Below are positions 45,294-53,226 of a DNA stretch of 64,000 nucleotides, one piece after another (the first letter of the stretch is position 1; each line of letters starts with the position of its first letter). Both the position numbers and the translations under genes were made by a program. The notes beneath the pieces are model-generated. The model did not search any database and was not told where the DNA came from. It saw only the letters and a list, made by a program, of their open reading frames with translations. Origin of the DNA: Sphingobacteriaceae bacterium (GTDB lineage: Bacteria > Bacteroidota > Bacteroidia > B-17B0 > Aurantibacillaceae); contig CANKBS010000003.1 in the NCBI GenBank assembly GCA_947480015.1, forward strand, positions 62,001-126,000. The letters run 5' to 3'.

Positions 45294-45731
45294 CTGGACT
45301 TAGCATTAAAATATCCACCATTTGCAACGCGACTAAAAAAACAAGGCGCGCAAACCAGTATTTTCGATGCTATCCGTAAAAAGTGGTTAGTCCTTACCCC
45401 CGAAGAATGGGTGCGACAACATTTACTGAATTTTTTAGTCAGCGAAAAAAAGTATGCGCCTGCTTCTATTGCCATTGAAAAAGAAATTAGTTTAAATGAT
45501 CTTAAAAAACGATTTGATGTGGTTGTGTACGATCTTCAGCTCCAACCTTATCTTATCATCGAATGCAAAGCGCCCTACATTAGTCTTGATAAATCGGTGG
45601 TTGAACAGGCGCTGCGTTATAACCTCACCATCAAGGCCCAATTTCTGATGATTACCAACGGCATCAGTGATTTGGTTTTTAATTCAAAAAATGAGGTGGT
45701 AGAATTGCCGCTTAGTCCTTCACAAATTTGA
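45294..45731 (+). CDS. Orphan HsdR_N (type I restriction R N-terminal) nuclease-like domain protein
   Basis: A protein of about 145 residues. FDAIRKKWLVLTPEEWVRQH, then IEKEISLNDLKKRFDVVVYD, PYLIIECKAP and ALRYNLTIKAQFLMITNG form the HsdR_N domain with a PD-(D/E)XK core (D of RFDVVVYD; ExK in IECK). No HsdS/HsdM is near, so it is not a restriction system; the family is a stand-alone Bacteroidota protein of unknown role. The conserved part begins upstream of the first GTG (45411). In that frame no ATG, GTG or TTG occurs between the stop at 45264 and 45411; CTG at 45294 is the best candidate. Its end overlaps the esterase-like gene by 20 bp. Confidence 0.75.
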   Translation: MDLALKYPPFATRLKKQGAQTSIFDAIRKKWLVLTPEEWVRQHLLNFLVSEKKYAPASIAIEKEISLNDLKKRFDVVVYDLQLQPYLIIECKAPYISLDKSVVEQALRYNLTIKAQFLMITNGISDLVFNSKNEVVELPLSPSQI

Positions 45732-46842
45732 TCATATGTTCCTGATCATATTTTTTAATTTTCAGAAAATAAATTCCCTTTGCCAAAGAACTTACTGCAA
45801 TTTTAGTAGCGGAGGTCTCAGAAATAACTTTTCTTCCTTCAATGGAATAAATGGTAAAGACCCCTTCGCTTAGGCCTGCGATAGTTATAAAATCATTGGC
45901 TGGACTAGGATAAAGACTAAGTTCATTAAAAACCTGATTCTCTTGCAAACCAACGGTGGTTACAAATTGGCTCAATTTAAACTTCCTGAAAAAGCGCCAG
46001 ATTTCTTGTGATGCACTGAAATCATAATTGGTATTGGTCATGCTCGTTGCAGCCCCAGGCCATGAGTGACTTCCGTCAATCACTTTATATACCTCAACTG
46101 TACTTCCATCCGTGCCACCTGAGTAAAGATAATTAACAGCATGACTGTTGTCTAAATTAGTGGCATCAGGTAAGGAATAGCTTGTAGCTGCCGATGCACA
46201 TTTATTTAAGCTTAGCCATCGTCGCGCCACTGAATCGACCGAAGCAAAAGCTGCACTGCCTGCATAATTTACAGTGCCATCAAGTGTGCCATGTATTTCC
46301 ATAACCGGAACGGCACGATACGGTTTACAGTTTAAAATCCAAAAATTATACATCGACCCGGCAACCGAAGCCACAGCTGCAATTTTATTCGGTAAGTGGC
46401 AAGCCAAATAATAACTCATCACCCCACCATTGCCGTAACCACTGCAATACACTTTATTCAAGTCAATATTATATGAAAGCTTAATCGAATCAATTAACTG
46501 ACTAATGAACATCACGTCATCCACAAGTGTATTTAATCCGGCATTCCAGTAGGGGTTGGAAGTGCTGCCTTGAGGGTGTAACACCAAAAAACCTGCGGTA
46601 TCGGCAATTAGCATGTAATTACTATAGGTCTGCTGGATGGCCGCAGTTTCATTAATTTCATGCAGACTCATCACCAAAGGAACCGGCTTACTGCCATCGT
46701 AACTTAAGGGAATGTATAAACGGAATTTCCTGCTAATCCCTCCTGAAAAAATGCTGTCCACGATTGTCGTGCCACTTTGAGCAAAACAAAAAAAGCCTGT
46801 TAATACAAACAGGCTAATGGTTATTATTTTTCTTAGCCTCAT
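45712..46842 (-). CDS. Esterase/PHB depolymerase-fold protein lacking the Ser nucleophile, T9SS type A cargo
   Basis: A 376-residue secreted protein: signal peptide (ends CFAQ), alpha/beta-hydrolase domain of the LpqC/PHB depolymerase class (about 25-285) and T9SS type A tail (LSLYPSPANDFITIAGL; GIYFLKIKK). The nucleophile elbow, GxSxG in the family, reads VYCSGYGNGGVMSY: Gly137 (codon GGC) stands where Ser is expected. The oxyanion segment is LHEINETA instead of LHGxxxxA. The Asp (HGTLDGTVN) and His (IDGSHSWPG) positions remain. Probably a non-enzymatic binding protein, or a different chemistry. It starts 26 bp after dnaN. Confidence 0.82.
   Translation of the reverse strand: MRLRKIITISLFVLTGFFCFAQSGTTIVDSIFSGGISRKFRLYIPLSYDGSKPVPLVMSLHEINETAAIQQTYSNYMLIADTAGFLVLHPQGSTSNPYWNAGLNTLVDDVMFISQLIDSIKLSYNIDLNKVYCSGYGNGGVMSYYLACHLPNKIAAVASVAGSMYNFWILNCKPYRAVPVMEIHGTLDGTVNYAGSAAFASVDSVARRWLSLNKCASAATSYSLPDATNLDNSHAVNYLYSGGTDGSTVEVYKVIDGSHSWPGAATSMTNTNYDFSASQEIWRFFRKFKLSQFVTTVGLQENQVFNELSLYPSPANDFITIAGLSEGVFTIYSIEGRKVISETSATKIAVSSLAKGIYFLKIKKYDQEHMIKFVKD
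46788..46815 (-). terminator. Terminator-like hairpin inside the esterase signal-peptide codons
   Basis: On the minus strand AGCCTGTT-TGTATT-AACAGGCT is a perfect 8 bp stem followed by TTTTTT. It lies about 55 bp after the dnaN stop but within codons 10-19 of the downstream gene. It looks like a dnaN terminator embedded in coding sequence. Confidence 0.65.
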
Positions 46843-46867
46843 GGTTAGACTAAGTTAGTGATTTTTT

Positions 46868-47989
46868 TTAGTTATTCAACATCACCGGCATAACTAACAT
46901 TAACACATCTTCAGCCGGATTGGTTTTATTATTAGGCAAAATGATTCCGGCACGGTTAGGAGCGCTCATTTCAATGATAATTTCATCGCAGTCGAGGTTA
47001 CTTACCATCTCAAGTAAAAAACGTGAATTAAAGCCAATTTCCATATCCTCGCCCACATAGGTACAAGTTAATAACTCATGGCCTTCGTTCGCGAAGTCAA
47101 GATCCTCTGCACTAACGCGTAATTGACTACCGGTAACCTTAACGCGAATTTGATGTGTTGCCTTATTTGAGAATACACTCACGCGCTTTAAAGCGCCTAA
47201 AAAAGCACTTCTGTCAACCGTTAGTTTATTTGGATTTTGTTTTGGAATAACCGCTTCATAATTCGGGTACTTACCATCAATTAAACGACAAATAAGATTG
47301 ACGTTTCCAAAACTAAACAAGGCATTGGTTTTATTAAATTCAACTTTTACGGCGTCATCCACACCGGCTAACAAACTACGCAAAACATTAAGTGGTTTTT
47401 TTGGCATGATGAAAGAGGCCGATGCGCCGGCTTTAGCATCGTTACGTGTGTATCGCACAAGTTTATGAGCATCGGTTGCTACAAAGATGGAATTCAATTC
47501 GCTGAACTGACAGAATACCCCACTCATAACAGGTCGAAGGTCATCGTTACCGGTAGCGAAAATAGTTTTGTTGATAGCACTCGCTAACACATCGCTTTTG
47601 ATTACAATGGAAGTTTGTGTATCCAGTTTTGGCATTTTAGGATATTCATTTCCGTTTTGTCCGGATATATTATAATCACCAGTTTCAGTTTTTAGTTTAA
47701 TAGAATGCTTGGTACTATCAATGATAAAAGAAATTGGTTGTTCAGGTAAATTAGCAAGTGAATCTAAAAGTGTTTTAGCAGGTACTGCAATACTACCCAC
47801 TTCACTCGAATCAACTTTAAGGGAAGTGGTAATGGTGGTTTCCATATCACTGGCCGAAAGAGTCAGTTCACTTTTATTAATTTCAAACAAAAAACAGTCT
47901 AAAATCGGAATGGTGTTATTGGTGTTCAATACCCCTCCAATGGCTTTTAAATGTTTTAACAATGTGGATGCGGATACAACAAAATTCAT
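46868..47989 (-). CDS. dnaN: DNA polymerase III sliding clamp (beta subunit)
   Basis: Ring-shaped processivity clamp of replication. 373 residues in three homologous clamp folds, beginning MNFVVSASTLLKHLKAIGGV and ending LMLVMPVML, where the family ends in the M-P-M/V-R/x-L motif. FATGNDDLRPVMSGVF and SVFSNKATHQIRVKV are typical clamp blocks. It is not next to dnaA or recF as in many bacteria; upstream is a DUF4340 gene (72 bp). Confidence 0.97.
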   Translation of the reverse strand: MNFVVSASTLLKHLKAIGGVLNTNNTIPILDCFLFEINKSELTLSASDMETTITTSLKVDSSEVGSIAVPAKTLLDSLANLPEQPISFIIDSTKHSIKLKTETGDYNISGQNGNEYPKMPKLDTQTSIVIKSDVLASAINKTIFATGNDDLRPVMSGVFCQFSELNSIFVATDAHKLVRYTRNDAKAGASASFIMPKKPLNVLRSLLAGVDDAVKVEFNKTNALFSFGNVNLICRLIDGKYPNYEAVIPKQNPNKLTVDRSAFLGALKRVSVFSNKATHQIRVKVTGSQLRVSAEDLDFANEGHELLTCTYVGEDMEIGFNSRFLLEMVSNLDCDEIIIEMSAPNRAGIILPNNKTNPAEDVLMLVMPVMLNN

Positions 47990-48061
47990 AAATTTAATTT
48001 TAGTTAAGCGAAATTACGGTAAGCAAAGGAAAATCAATAGAAAGAGCGCTTTAGTTTTAAA

Positions 48062-49102
48062 CTACTTTTTAACAGAAACAGCCGGTGTAAAGTAGGTAGA
48101 TGACAACATTAATTTTCCGAAAACAAAATACTGAATAAGGGCCCAGTCCTTATCATTATTAAAACTCATGTACAAACGATCGGGATCGAAATTATAAGTG
48201 ATGCCATGTTCGGGATTAATGTCACCCAGAAATTTTTTACGGTAAAATTTATATTCCGCAGTATTAAAATTTGTAGTGCTAAGGCTAATGACGCAAAATG
48301 GTTTTACATTATTTAAGGAGTCTTGTAACTTTTTATTCTTGCCGGTAATTAACACCTCGTAAGATAAATTCTGAAAATAAATCAAGTACTGTCTTAGTTT
48401 GCCTTCATCAAAATTTAAATCCTGCCCATTTAATTTTTTAAGTTTAAACTGGTTAGCACTTAACAGGTCAATTACAAAGGAGGGATCGACACCTTGATCA
48501 AAATGTTGCACTTTAATTTGTTTTAATTGTGGTGGTGTATAATTAATCACCAAACGATCGCGCCATTCATTCTCTTTGGTAACAAAACGGGGCTGTAAAT
48601 AACCGTTAAATCCCGCAATAAAACAGGCATAAGGATCCTTGTAATTTTCTCCACTTTCCGGATCACACAAAAGCATGTAACTGGCTTCTGAGTCGTATGT
48701 TTCGTGTCCCACATAATATTGTCGCACCTTTTTTTCGCTGCAATAAATCTCCACTTTAATGGCATTACTCGACATGTATTTAATTACATTTTCTCTGCCT
48801 TCTTTAGGTACCGACATTTTAACTTCAACCAGCTTTATCACCTCCAAAATATTTAAAATGGCATCGCTTCTACATTCGTATTTACCATTCACTACCCAGC
48901 CTTTTTTTGTGCGCTCTATGGTAGATTTATTACCTTCTTTATCTGCCATAAAAATGCGGGTTATTGCAGCCGTATCTTTAAAACTAAAGTTCCGTGAATC
49001 TTCATCAACGGTACTTAATTTGGATTTACTTTTATAAATATAGATGGAGAGCCCAACTAGGATCAATAAAATAAGAATAATGAATGAAGATACTTTTTTC
49101 AT
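48062..49102 (-). CDS. DUF4340 membrane-anchored protein
   Basis: A 346-residue protein with one N-terminal membrane anchor (residues 5-24). ITRIFMADKEGNKSTIERTKKGWVVNGKY and the following repeat are the DUF4340 pattern, known elsewhere next to gliding or ABC-2 export genes (GldG-like). The rest is soluble, probably periplasmic. It follows PorP/SprF by 33 bp, so they may be cotranscribed and functionally linked to the T9SS cargo upstream; inference only. Confidence 0.75.
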   Translation of the reverse strand: MKKVSSFIILILLILVGLSIYIYKSKSKLSTVDEDSRNFSFKDTAAITRIFMADKEGNKSTIERTKKGWVVNGKYECRSDAILNILEVIKLVEVKMSVPKEGRENVIKYMSSNAIKVEIYCSEKKVRQYYVGHETYDSEASYMLLCDPESGENYKDPYACFIAGFNGYLQPRFVTKENEWRDRLVINYTPPQLKQIKVQHFDQGVDPSFVIDLLSANQFKLKKLNGQDLNFDEGKLRQYLIYFQNLSYEVLITGKNKKLQDSLNNVKPFCVISLSTTNFNTAEYKFYRKKFLGDINPEHGITYNFDPDRLYMSFNNDKDWALIQYFVFGKLMLSSTYFTPAVSVKK

Positions 49103-49135
49103 TTTAGGAGAGAACCATAATATGTTCAGAACTGT

Positions 49136-50179
49136 TTACTTGAATTCTTTCCTGGACTCAAACAGTGAACTTGCCAGCTTGTTATACCTGAGGGAGATTT
49201 CGAAACCACCTTTATAATTGGATGCCGTTCTGTATCCTGATACATTAATATCATATGACATACCAACAGAATAATCACCCAAATCAAAAATAAGTTTAGG
49301 CACCAAGGCATCCTTCGCGCGATAAAACACACCAAAACCAATTGCGTTTTGTGTTTTTTCGCCAGTTACTTTTGTTCCGGTACTCATGCGGTATTTTACA
49401 TAACTACCCATAAACCATTCCTGATATTTACCTTGTGTTTGGTAAATAAATGTTGGCGTTAAAGTAAATTTCGTGTCTTCTAAATCGAATACCGAAGTAA
49501 AGGAGTAGGCATAACGAACTGGTATTTTATAACTTGAGCCTGGACCAAATTCTTGAACAGGTTTATTTAAATGGAAGGCGCCAAAAGCAATTTTAAAAGA
49601 AGAGACGTCATCATGATCTTGATCTTTTTTGTAGGAAGCGTATTCATACGCTGCTCCGGCAGACACATCAACCGTAGTATATTGACGATACAAAGGTTCA
49701 CGCGAATCAATGGCGGTATTAAAATTGTTGCCGTCAAATTGATTCGCATAGGTAAGTTTATTATAATTTGCGTTAGTAGCCGCTGTTCCACCTGCCAATC
49801 CGACACTCAAAGCACTATGCCTTCCTATTTTAACCAAACCACTTACATTCAGCATGGCCGATGTTTTTCTGAGTTTTGCTGCACCTGCCTGATCGTTAAA
49901 AAAAGTCAAGCCTATACCCATAAAAGCGGGACGTTTTTTCGATTTAAATAAACCACCATCAATCGACAATGCCATGGTTTGAAAAGCATTGTTCATGGCA
50001 GCCCACTGATTTTTGTAATTGGCAATGGCTCTGAAATAACCGTTGTAAAAGCCCGTGTTAGCCGGACTTAAAAACAAAGGTGTTTCATTTACCTGCGAAA
50101 AATGAAGGTCCTGACCGCGCATAACAAAACCCGCCAGGCTAAACATCAAAAGGGTCGAAACGTAATTTATTTTCCTCAT
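49136..50179 (-). CDS. T9SS-associated outer-membrane protein, PorP/SprF family
   Basis: A 347-residue outer-membrane beta-barrel with signal peptide. QDLHFSQVNETPLFLSPANTG is the family start, and GYFRAIANYKNQWAAM and GLTFFNDQAGAAKLR follow. PorP/SprF proteins act in attachment or export of T9SS type B cargo. It directly follows the CotH/lamin-tail type B protein (95 bp), a usual cargo-partner pairing. Confidence 0.93.
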   Translation of the reverse strand: MRKINYVSTLLMFSLAGFVMRGQDLHFSQVNETPLFLSPANTGFYNGYFRAIANYKNQWAAMNNAFQTMALSIDGGLFKSKKRPAFMGIGLTFFNDQAGAAKLRKTSAMLNVSGLVKIGRHSALSVGLAGGTAATNANYNKLTYANQFDGNNFNTAIDSREPLYRQYTTVDVSAGAAYEYASYKKDQDHDDVSSFKIAFGAFHLNKPVQEFGPGSSYKIPVRYAYSFTSVFDLEDTKFTLTPTFIYQTQGKYQEWFMGSYVKYRMSTGTKVTGEKTQNAIGFGVFYRAKDALVPKLIFDLGDYSVGMSYDINVSGYRTASNYKGGFEISLRYNKLASSLFESRKEFK

Positions 50180-50274
50180 ATAGTGTAATTTGCTCTGTAT
50201 TTCACTCCTTACTTAGAATGAAACACATCCTGTTCGTCGTCTTATTTTTATGCAATTCAATCTTAATTATAAAA

Positions 50275-53076
50275 CTATCTGGTTAAGGTAACATTTCCTT
50301 TTACCGTTTTTGACTCGTTATACATATTATTGTAAATGATGATATAGGCGTAAACACCTGTTTCTGCCATTTGGCCTTTATAGTTTCCGTCCCAAGCATT
50401 TAGAGGGTCAACAGTTCTAAATACTTCTTGACCCCAACGGTTAAAAATAGTCATTTGATATTCAGTTGCGAATTCGCCGGTACCTAGTGGCCTGAATGAA
50501 TCATTATTTCCATCGCCATTTGGTGTAAAACCAGTAGGTACATTCGCGCCATCGCCGGATGCCACAATGTTGTTACGTTTATCCGTAAACACCGCAATCA
50601 CATCCTCAGGTGAACTAAAGGTAACCCCAACCGAATCCATGCTCAAAGGATCTTTTACACTTTGTGGATTCCTAAATTCCCAGTGGTGGAATTTATAATC
50701 CGAGTTTGCAGGAATTGCTTTAAAGCTCATAGTGGTTGCATAATAATTCCCATTCCAAATATAAGTATCCAATACCATCGAATTTAATTTTACTTTGCCA
50801 GAGCCTTCCGGCTTTACATCAATCGAAATTGGGTAAGGCCCGGTCATACCGTAACATTTGGCATCCTTACTGAAATTTGATTCAACCACATAACAACGTT
50901 GCAGTAATGTTTTACGGAAACGCGTCATGTTGGTATCCCATTGGTCTACCGCGGTATGAAAATTACCATTCGTTTCACAACCTGCATCTTCATGACATTT
51001 CATTTCTTTTAAATATAACTTTTTGATATAATCAAAATGCGCAAGCACATTATCACATTTAAGTGCACTATTTAATAAATCCTGATAACGGTTTTTATAC
51101 TCCAATTGGAAGGAAGCATTGCCATACGAGTTTTTACCCTGATAGGTTCCCATCAATAAGCTCAACATGTTGCCATGTCCGTTATAAGCACGGGCGTTAA
51201 TAGGTGTAATACCATTGTGCACATAACATGGTGAAAGCAACGGACTACTGTATTGATTTTGTCCTAATGGCACTATTGTATAATTAAACACTGAAGGCAT
51301 GTTCCATAAGTAGTAATGCCACTTATTACCTGGCTTGCTAGCCTGACCACCCTTTGCAAAACCCACATTGTAACTCCATAAATTTGAATTCATGGCGTAG
51401 CTATTTACAATCATATAATCCATAAAACTGGTTTTATCCAATCGTGTCATGGCGGTGCTGTAATTTTTAGCCGTCATGGGATTGTTAATGATATAATCAT
51501 ACACATTCGTTCTAAAATTACTACCGAAGGAAGACGTTGAATTATCCCAATAAGTAACCGAACTCTCTAAAAAGTGATTGTAGTTCATGTCGAGTGAATC
51601 AAGGGACTGTCCATTATAGTAATTTTCGTAGTATTTATCAAAAACTTCTCTCAGGTCGTATACACCATAATATTTACCATTAACAAAAGTAATCACTGGC
51701 TTAATATGCAAAGGATTGACATTTAATTTATACTTCGCCGCGAGCGATTGTACAAACACATCACGCATAGCTGTACCAAACGATGTGCTGGTGGTAATGG
51801 CAATGGGTTGTGAGTGACTTTCGAGATCTCCTGCTTTCAAATGTAAGGTTGGGAATACAGTTCGGCTGGAGGTTCCTAAACCTTCGACGTTAAATACGTT
51901 TCCTTCAAAATTACAGCCGAAGCCAAAACGATCATCAATACTAATGTATAAACCTCTTTGTTTGGTTAGCCATTCTTCTTGTGGAGGGCGGTTAATAATA
52001 CCATAACCTTCACTTACTTGTTTCTTGTTGTCATAGTATTCAACATGAATAGTTGAAGGTGTAGTTCCACCGGAAGTGAACCAAGAGGTGTCCATCGCTA
52101 AAGAAACCACCCCAAAGCTCGGATCAAACAACTGATGGTTAGGGTCTGTGAAATAAGTATTTGTCTCGCAGAAACCTACCAGTATGTCGGTTGGACTTGG
52201 GCAAGCCGCAGCAGTAGGATTTGGTACCGCTATGGCCCTAATCATGATAGTATTAGCAAGCGTTAAGTTCGAGCTGCCAGTCGCCGAATCGGCATAAAAC
52301 TGAGTACGTGGGAGATTTCCGGGGATAGGGTATGAACCGTCGAGGGTATAGTAAATATGATAGCAGGATAGTGAAGTATCAAAGGTTTGACCCTGAAGCT
52401 TAAAATAGACCATCTGAGATTGATCAGGTATGAAACTACCTGTATTGATACTTTGCGTATAATTACTTGCAGAAGAAGTCACCATTTTTGGTGTTGGTGC
52501 ATAACCTTTATAAAAGATAGATCCGTTTTTCTGACCCGGTGAAGGTGTTTTGAAAATCCGCCACTCGGCGCCGCCAATACTGTTGTATGCGCCATACATG
52601 CGGCCACGTGAATGGCCCGCCATGGTGTGGCTCACAAAAATGGAATCACGCACAACGCCGGTAGAACTGGAGAGAATCAACCATTGATTTTTACATTGTT
52701 CCATGCTGAAATTAGCGTGCACTTCACTAACACCATTTACAGTCACAAAACCACTAGAGCTGGTACTTCCGGATAACCAAATAACACTGTAAGTGCCCAC
52801 AGCCATACTAAATCCATTCGGAAATTTCCACTTGGTGAGGTTATTACGGTCATTACTCAGGTAATAACCTGTTAAAGAAACAGAAAATGTATGGTTGTTG
52901 TAAATTTCAACCCAATCGCTCAAATTACCTCTAATGTCGGCACTGCCCGGAGGCACATTGGACACACCGTATTCATTTAAAACTATTGGCTGTTGTGCTA
53001 TTTGAGCTTTTAAGACTCCAGCTCCAATCAATATAAAGAACATCCCAAAAACCAGAAAAAGTTTTCCTTTTATCAT
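50275..53076 (-). CDS. Lamin-tail and CotH-like domain protein, T9SS type B cargo
   Basis: A 933-residue surface protein. Signal peptide (1-24), lamin-tail domain (about 30-150; VLNEYGVSN, DWVEIYNNHTFSVSL, GYYLSNDRNN), chitobiase-like beta-hairpin segment (YHIYYTLDGSYPIPG), then a CotH-type spore-coat kinase-like domain (about 370-690; RTVFPTLHLKAGD, KYYGVYDLREVFDKYY), a short YKFHHWEF repeat-like module, and the gliding-associated C-terminal domain (PTGFTPNGDGNND, MTIFNRWGQEVFRT, AWDGNYKGQ). CotH is a protein kinase in Bacillus; activity here is untested. Strong promoter upstream; PorP/SprF downstream. Confidence 0.88.
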   Translation of the reverse strand: MIKGKLFLVFGMFFILIGAGVLKAQIAQQPIVLNEYGVSNVPPGSADIRGNLSDWVEIYNNHTFSVSLTGYYLSNDRNNLTKWKFPNGFSMAVGTYSVIWLSGSTSSSGFVTVNGVSEVHANFSMEQCKNQWLILSSSTGVVRDSIFVSHTMAGHSRGRMYGAYNSIGGAEWRIFKTPSPGQKNGSIFYKGYAPTPKMVTSSASNYTQSINTGSFIPDQSQMVYFKLQGQTFDTSLSCYHIYYTLDGSYPIPGNLPRTQFYADSATGSSNLTLANTIMIRAIAVPNPTAAACPSPTDILVGFCETNTYFTDPNHQLFDPSFGVVSLAMDTSWFTSGGTTPSTIHVEYYDNKKQVSEGYGIINRPPQEEWLTKQRGLYISIDDRFGFGCNFEGNVFNVEGLGTSSRTVFPTLHLKAGDLESHSQPIAITTSTSFGTAMRDVFVQSLAAKYKLNVNPLHIKPVITFVNGKYYGVYDLREVFDKYYENYYNGQSLDSLDMNYNHFLESSVTYWDNSTSSFGSNFRTNVYDYIINNPMTAKNYSTAMTRLDKTSFMDYMIVNSYAMNSNLWSYNVGFAKGGQASKPGNKWHYYLWNMPSVFNYTIVPLGQNQYSSPLLSPCYVHNGITPINARAYNGHGNMLSLLMGTYQGKNSYGNASFQLEYKNRYQDLLNSALKCDNVLAHFDYIKKLYLKEMKCHEDAGCETNGNFHTAVDQWDTNMTRFRKTLLQRCYVVESNFSKDAKCYGMTGPYPISIDVKPEGSGKVKLNSMVLDTYIWNGNYYATTMSFKAIPANSDYKFHHWEFRNPQSVKDPLSMDSVGVTFSSPEDVIAVFTDKRNNIVASGDGANVPTGFTPNGDGNNDSFRPLGTGEFATEYQMTIFNRWGQEVFRTVDPLNAWDGNYKGQMAETGVYAYIIIYNNMYNESKTVKGNVTLTR

Positions 53077-53112
53077 AATATTTATTCGTGTTTTAGTTCA
53101 AAAAGTACTTTT

Positions 53113-53144
53113 CAAATATACACATTAGAACGATATATCTCAAA
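53113..53144 (-). promoter_or_regulatory. Promoter of the CotH/lamin-tail gene (TTTG-N20-TATATTTG)
   Basis: On minus, TTTG (53144-53141), a 20 bp spacer and TATATTTG (53120-53113) match the Bacteroidetes consensus exactly. Predicted start about 7 bp later, giving a leader of about 30 nt before the ATG at 53076. Confidence 0.78.
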
Positions 53145-53182
53145 AAATCGTCGGTTTAGGTAACTTAATTGTTAAATTCTTA

Positions 53183-53214
53183 TTGTTAATTCCCGAATCA
53201 AAAGCCTAACTTTG
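53183..53214 (+). promoter_or_regulatory. Promoter of the purF-like gene (TTG-N21-TAACTTTG)
   Basis: TTG at 53183-53185 and TAACTTTG at 53207-53214 precede the ATG at 53227 by 12 bp, so a very short leader. This position rules out the longer TTG start at 53212, which lies inside the -7 element. Confidence 0.72.
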
Positions 53215-53226
53215 CAATCCGGAATT

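Noticed and set aside
45294-45731. Type I restriction-modification system
   Set aside because: Only the HsdR N-terminal domain is present; no motor, HsdM or HsdS in the window.
53212-53226. TTG start for the purF-like gene
   Set aside because: It lies inside the TAACTTTG promoter element; ATG at 53227 gives the conserved MSDII start.
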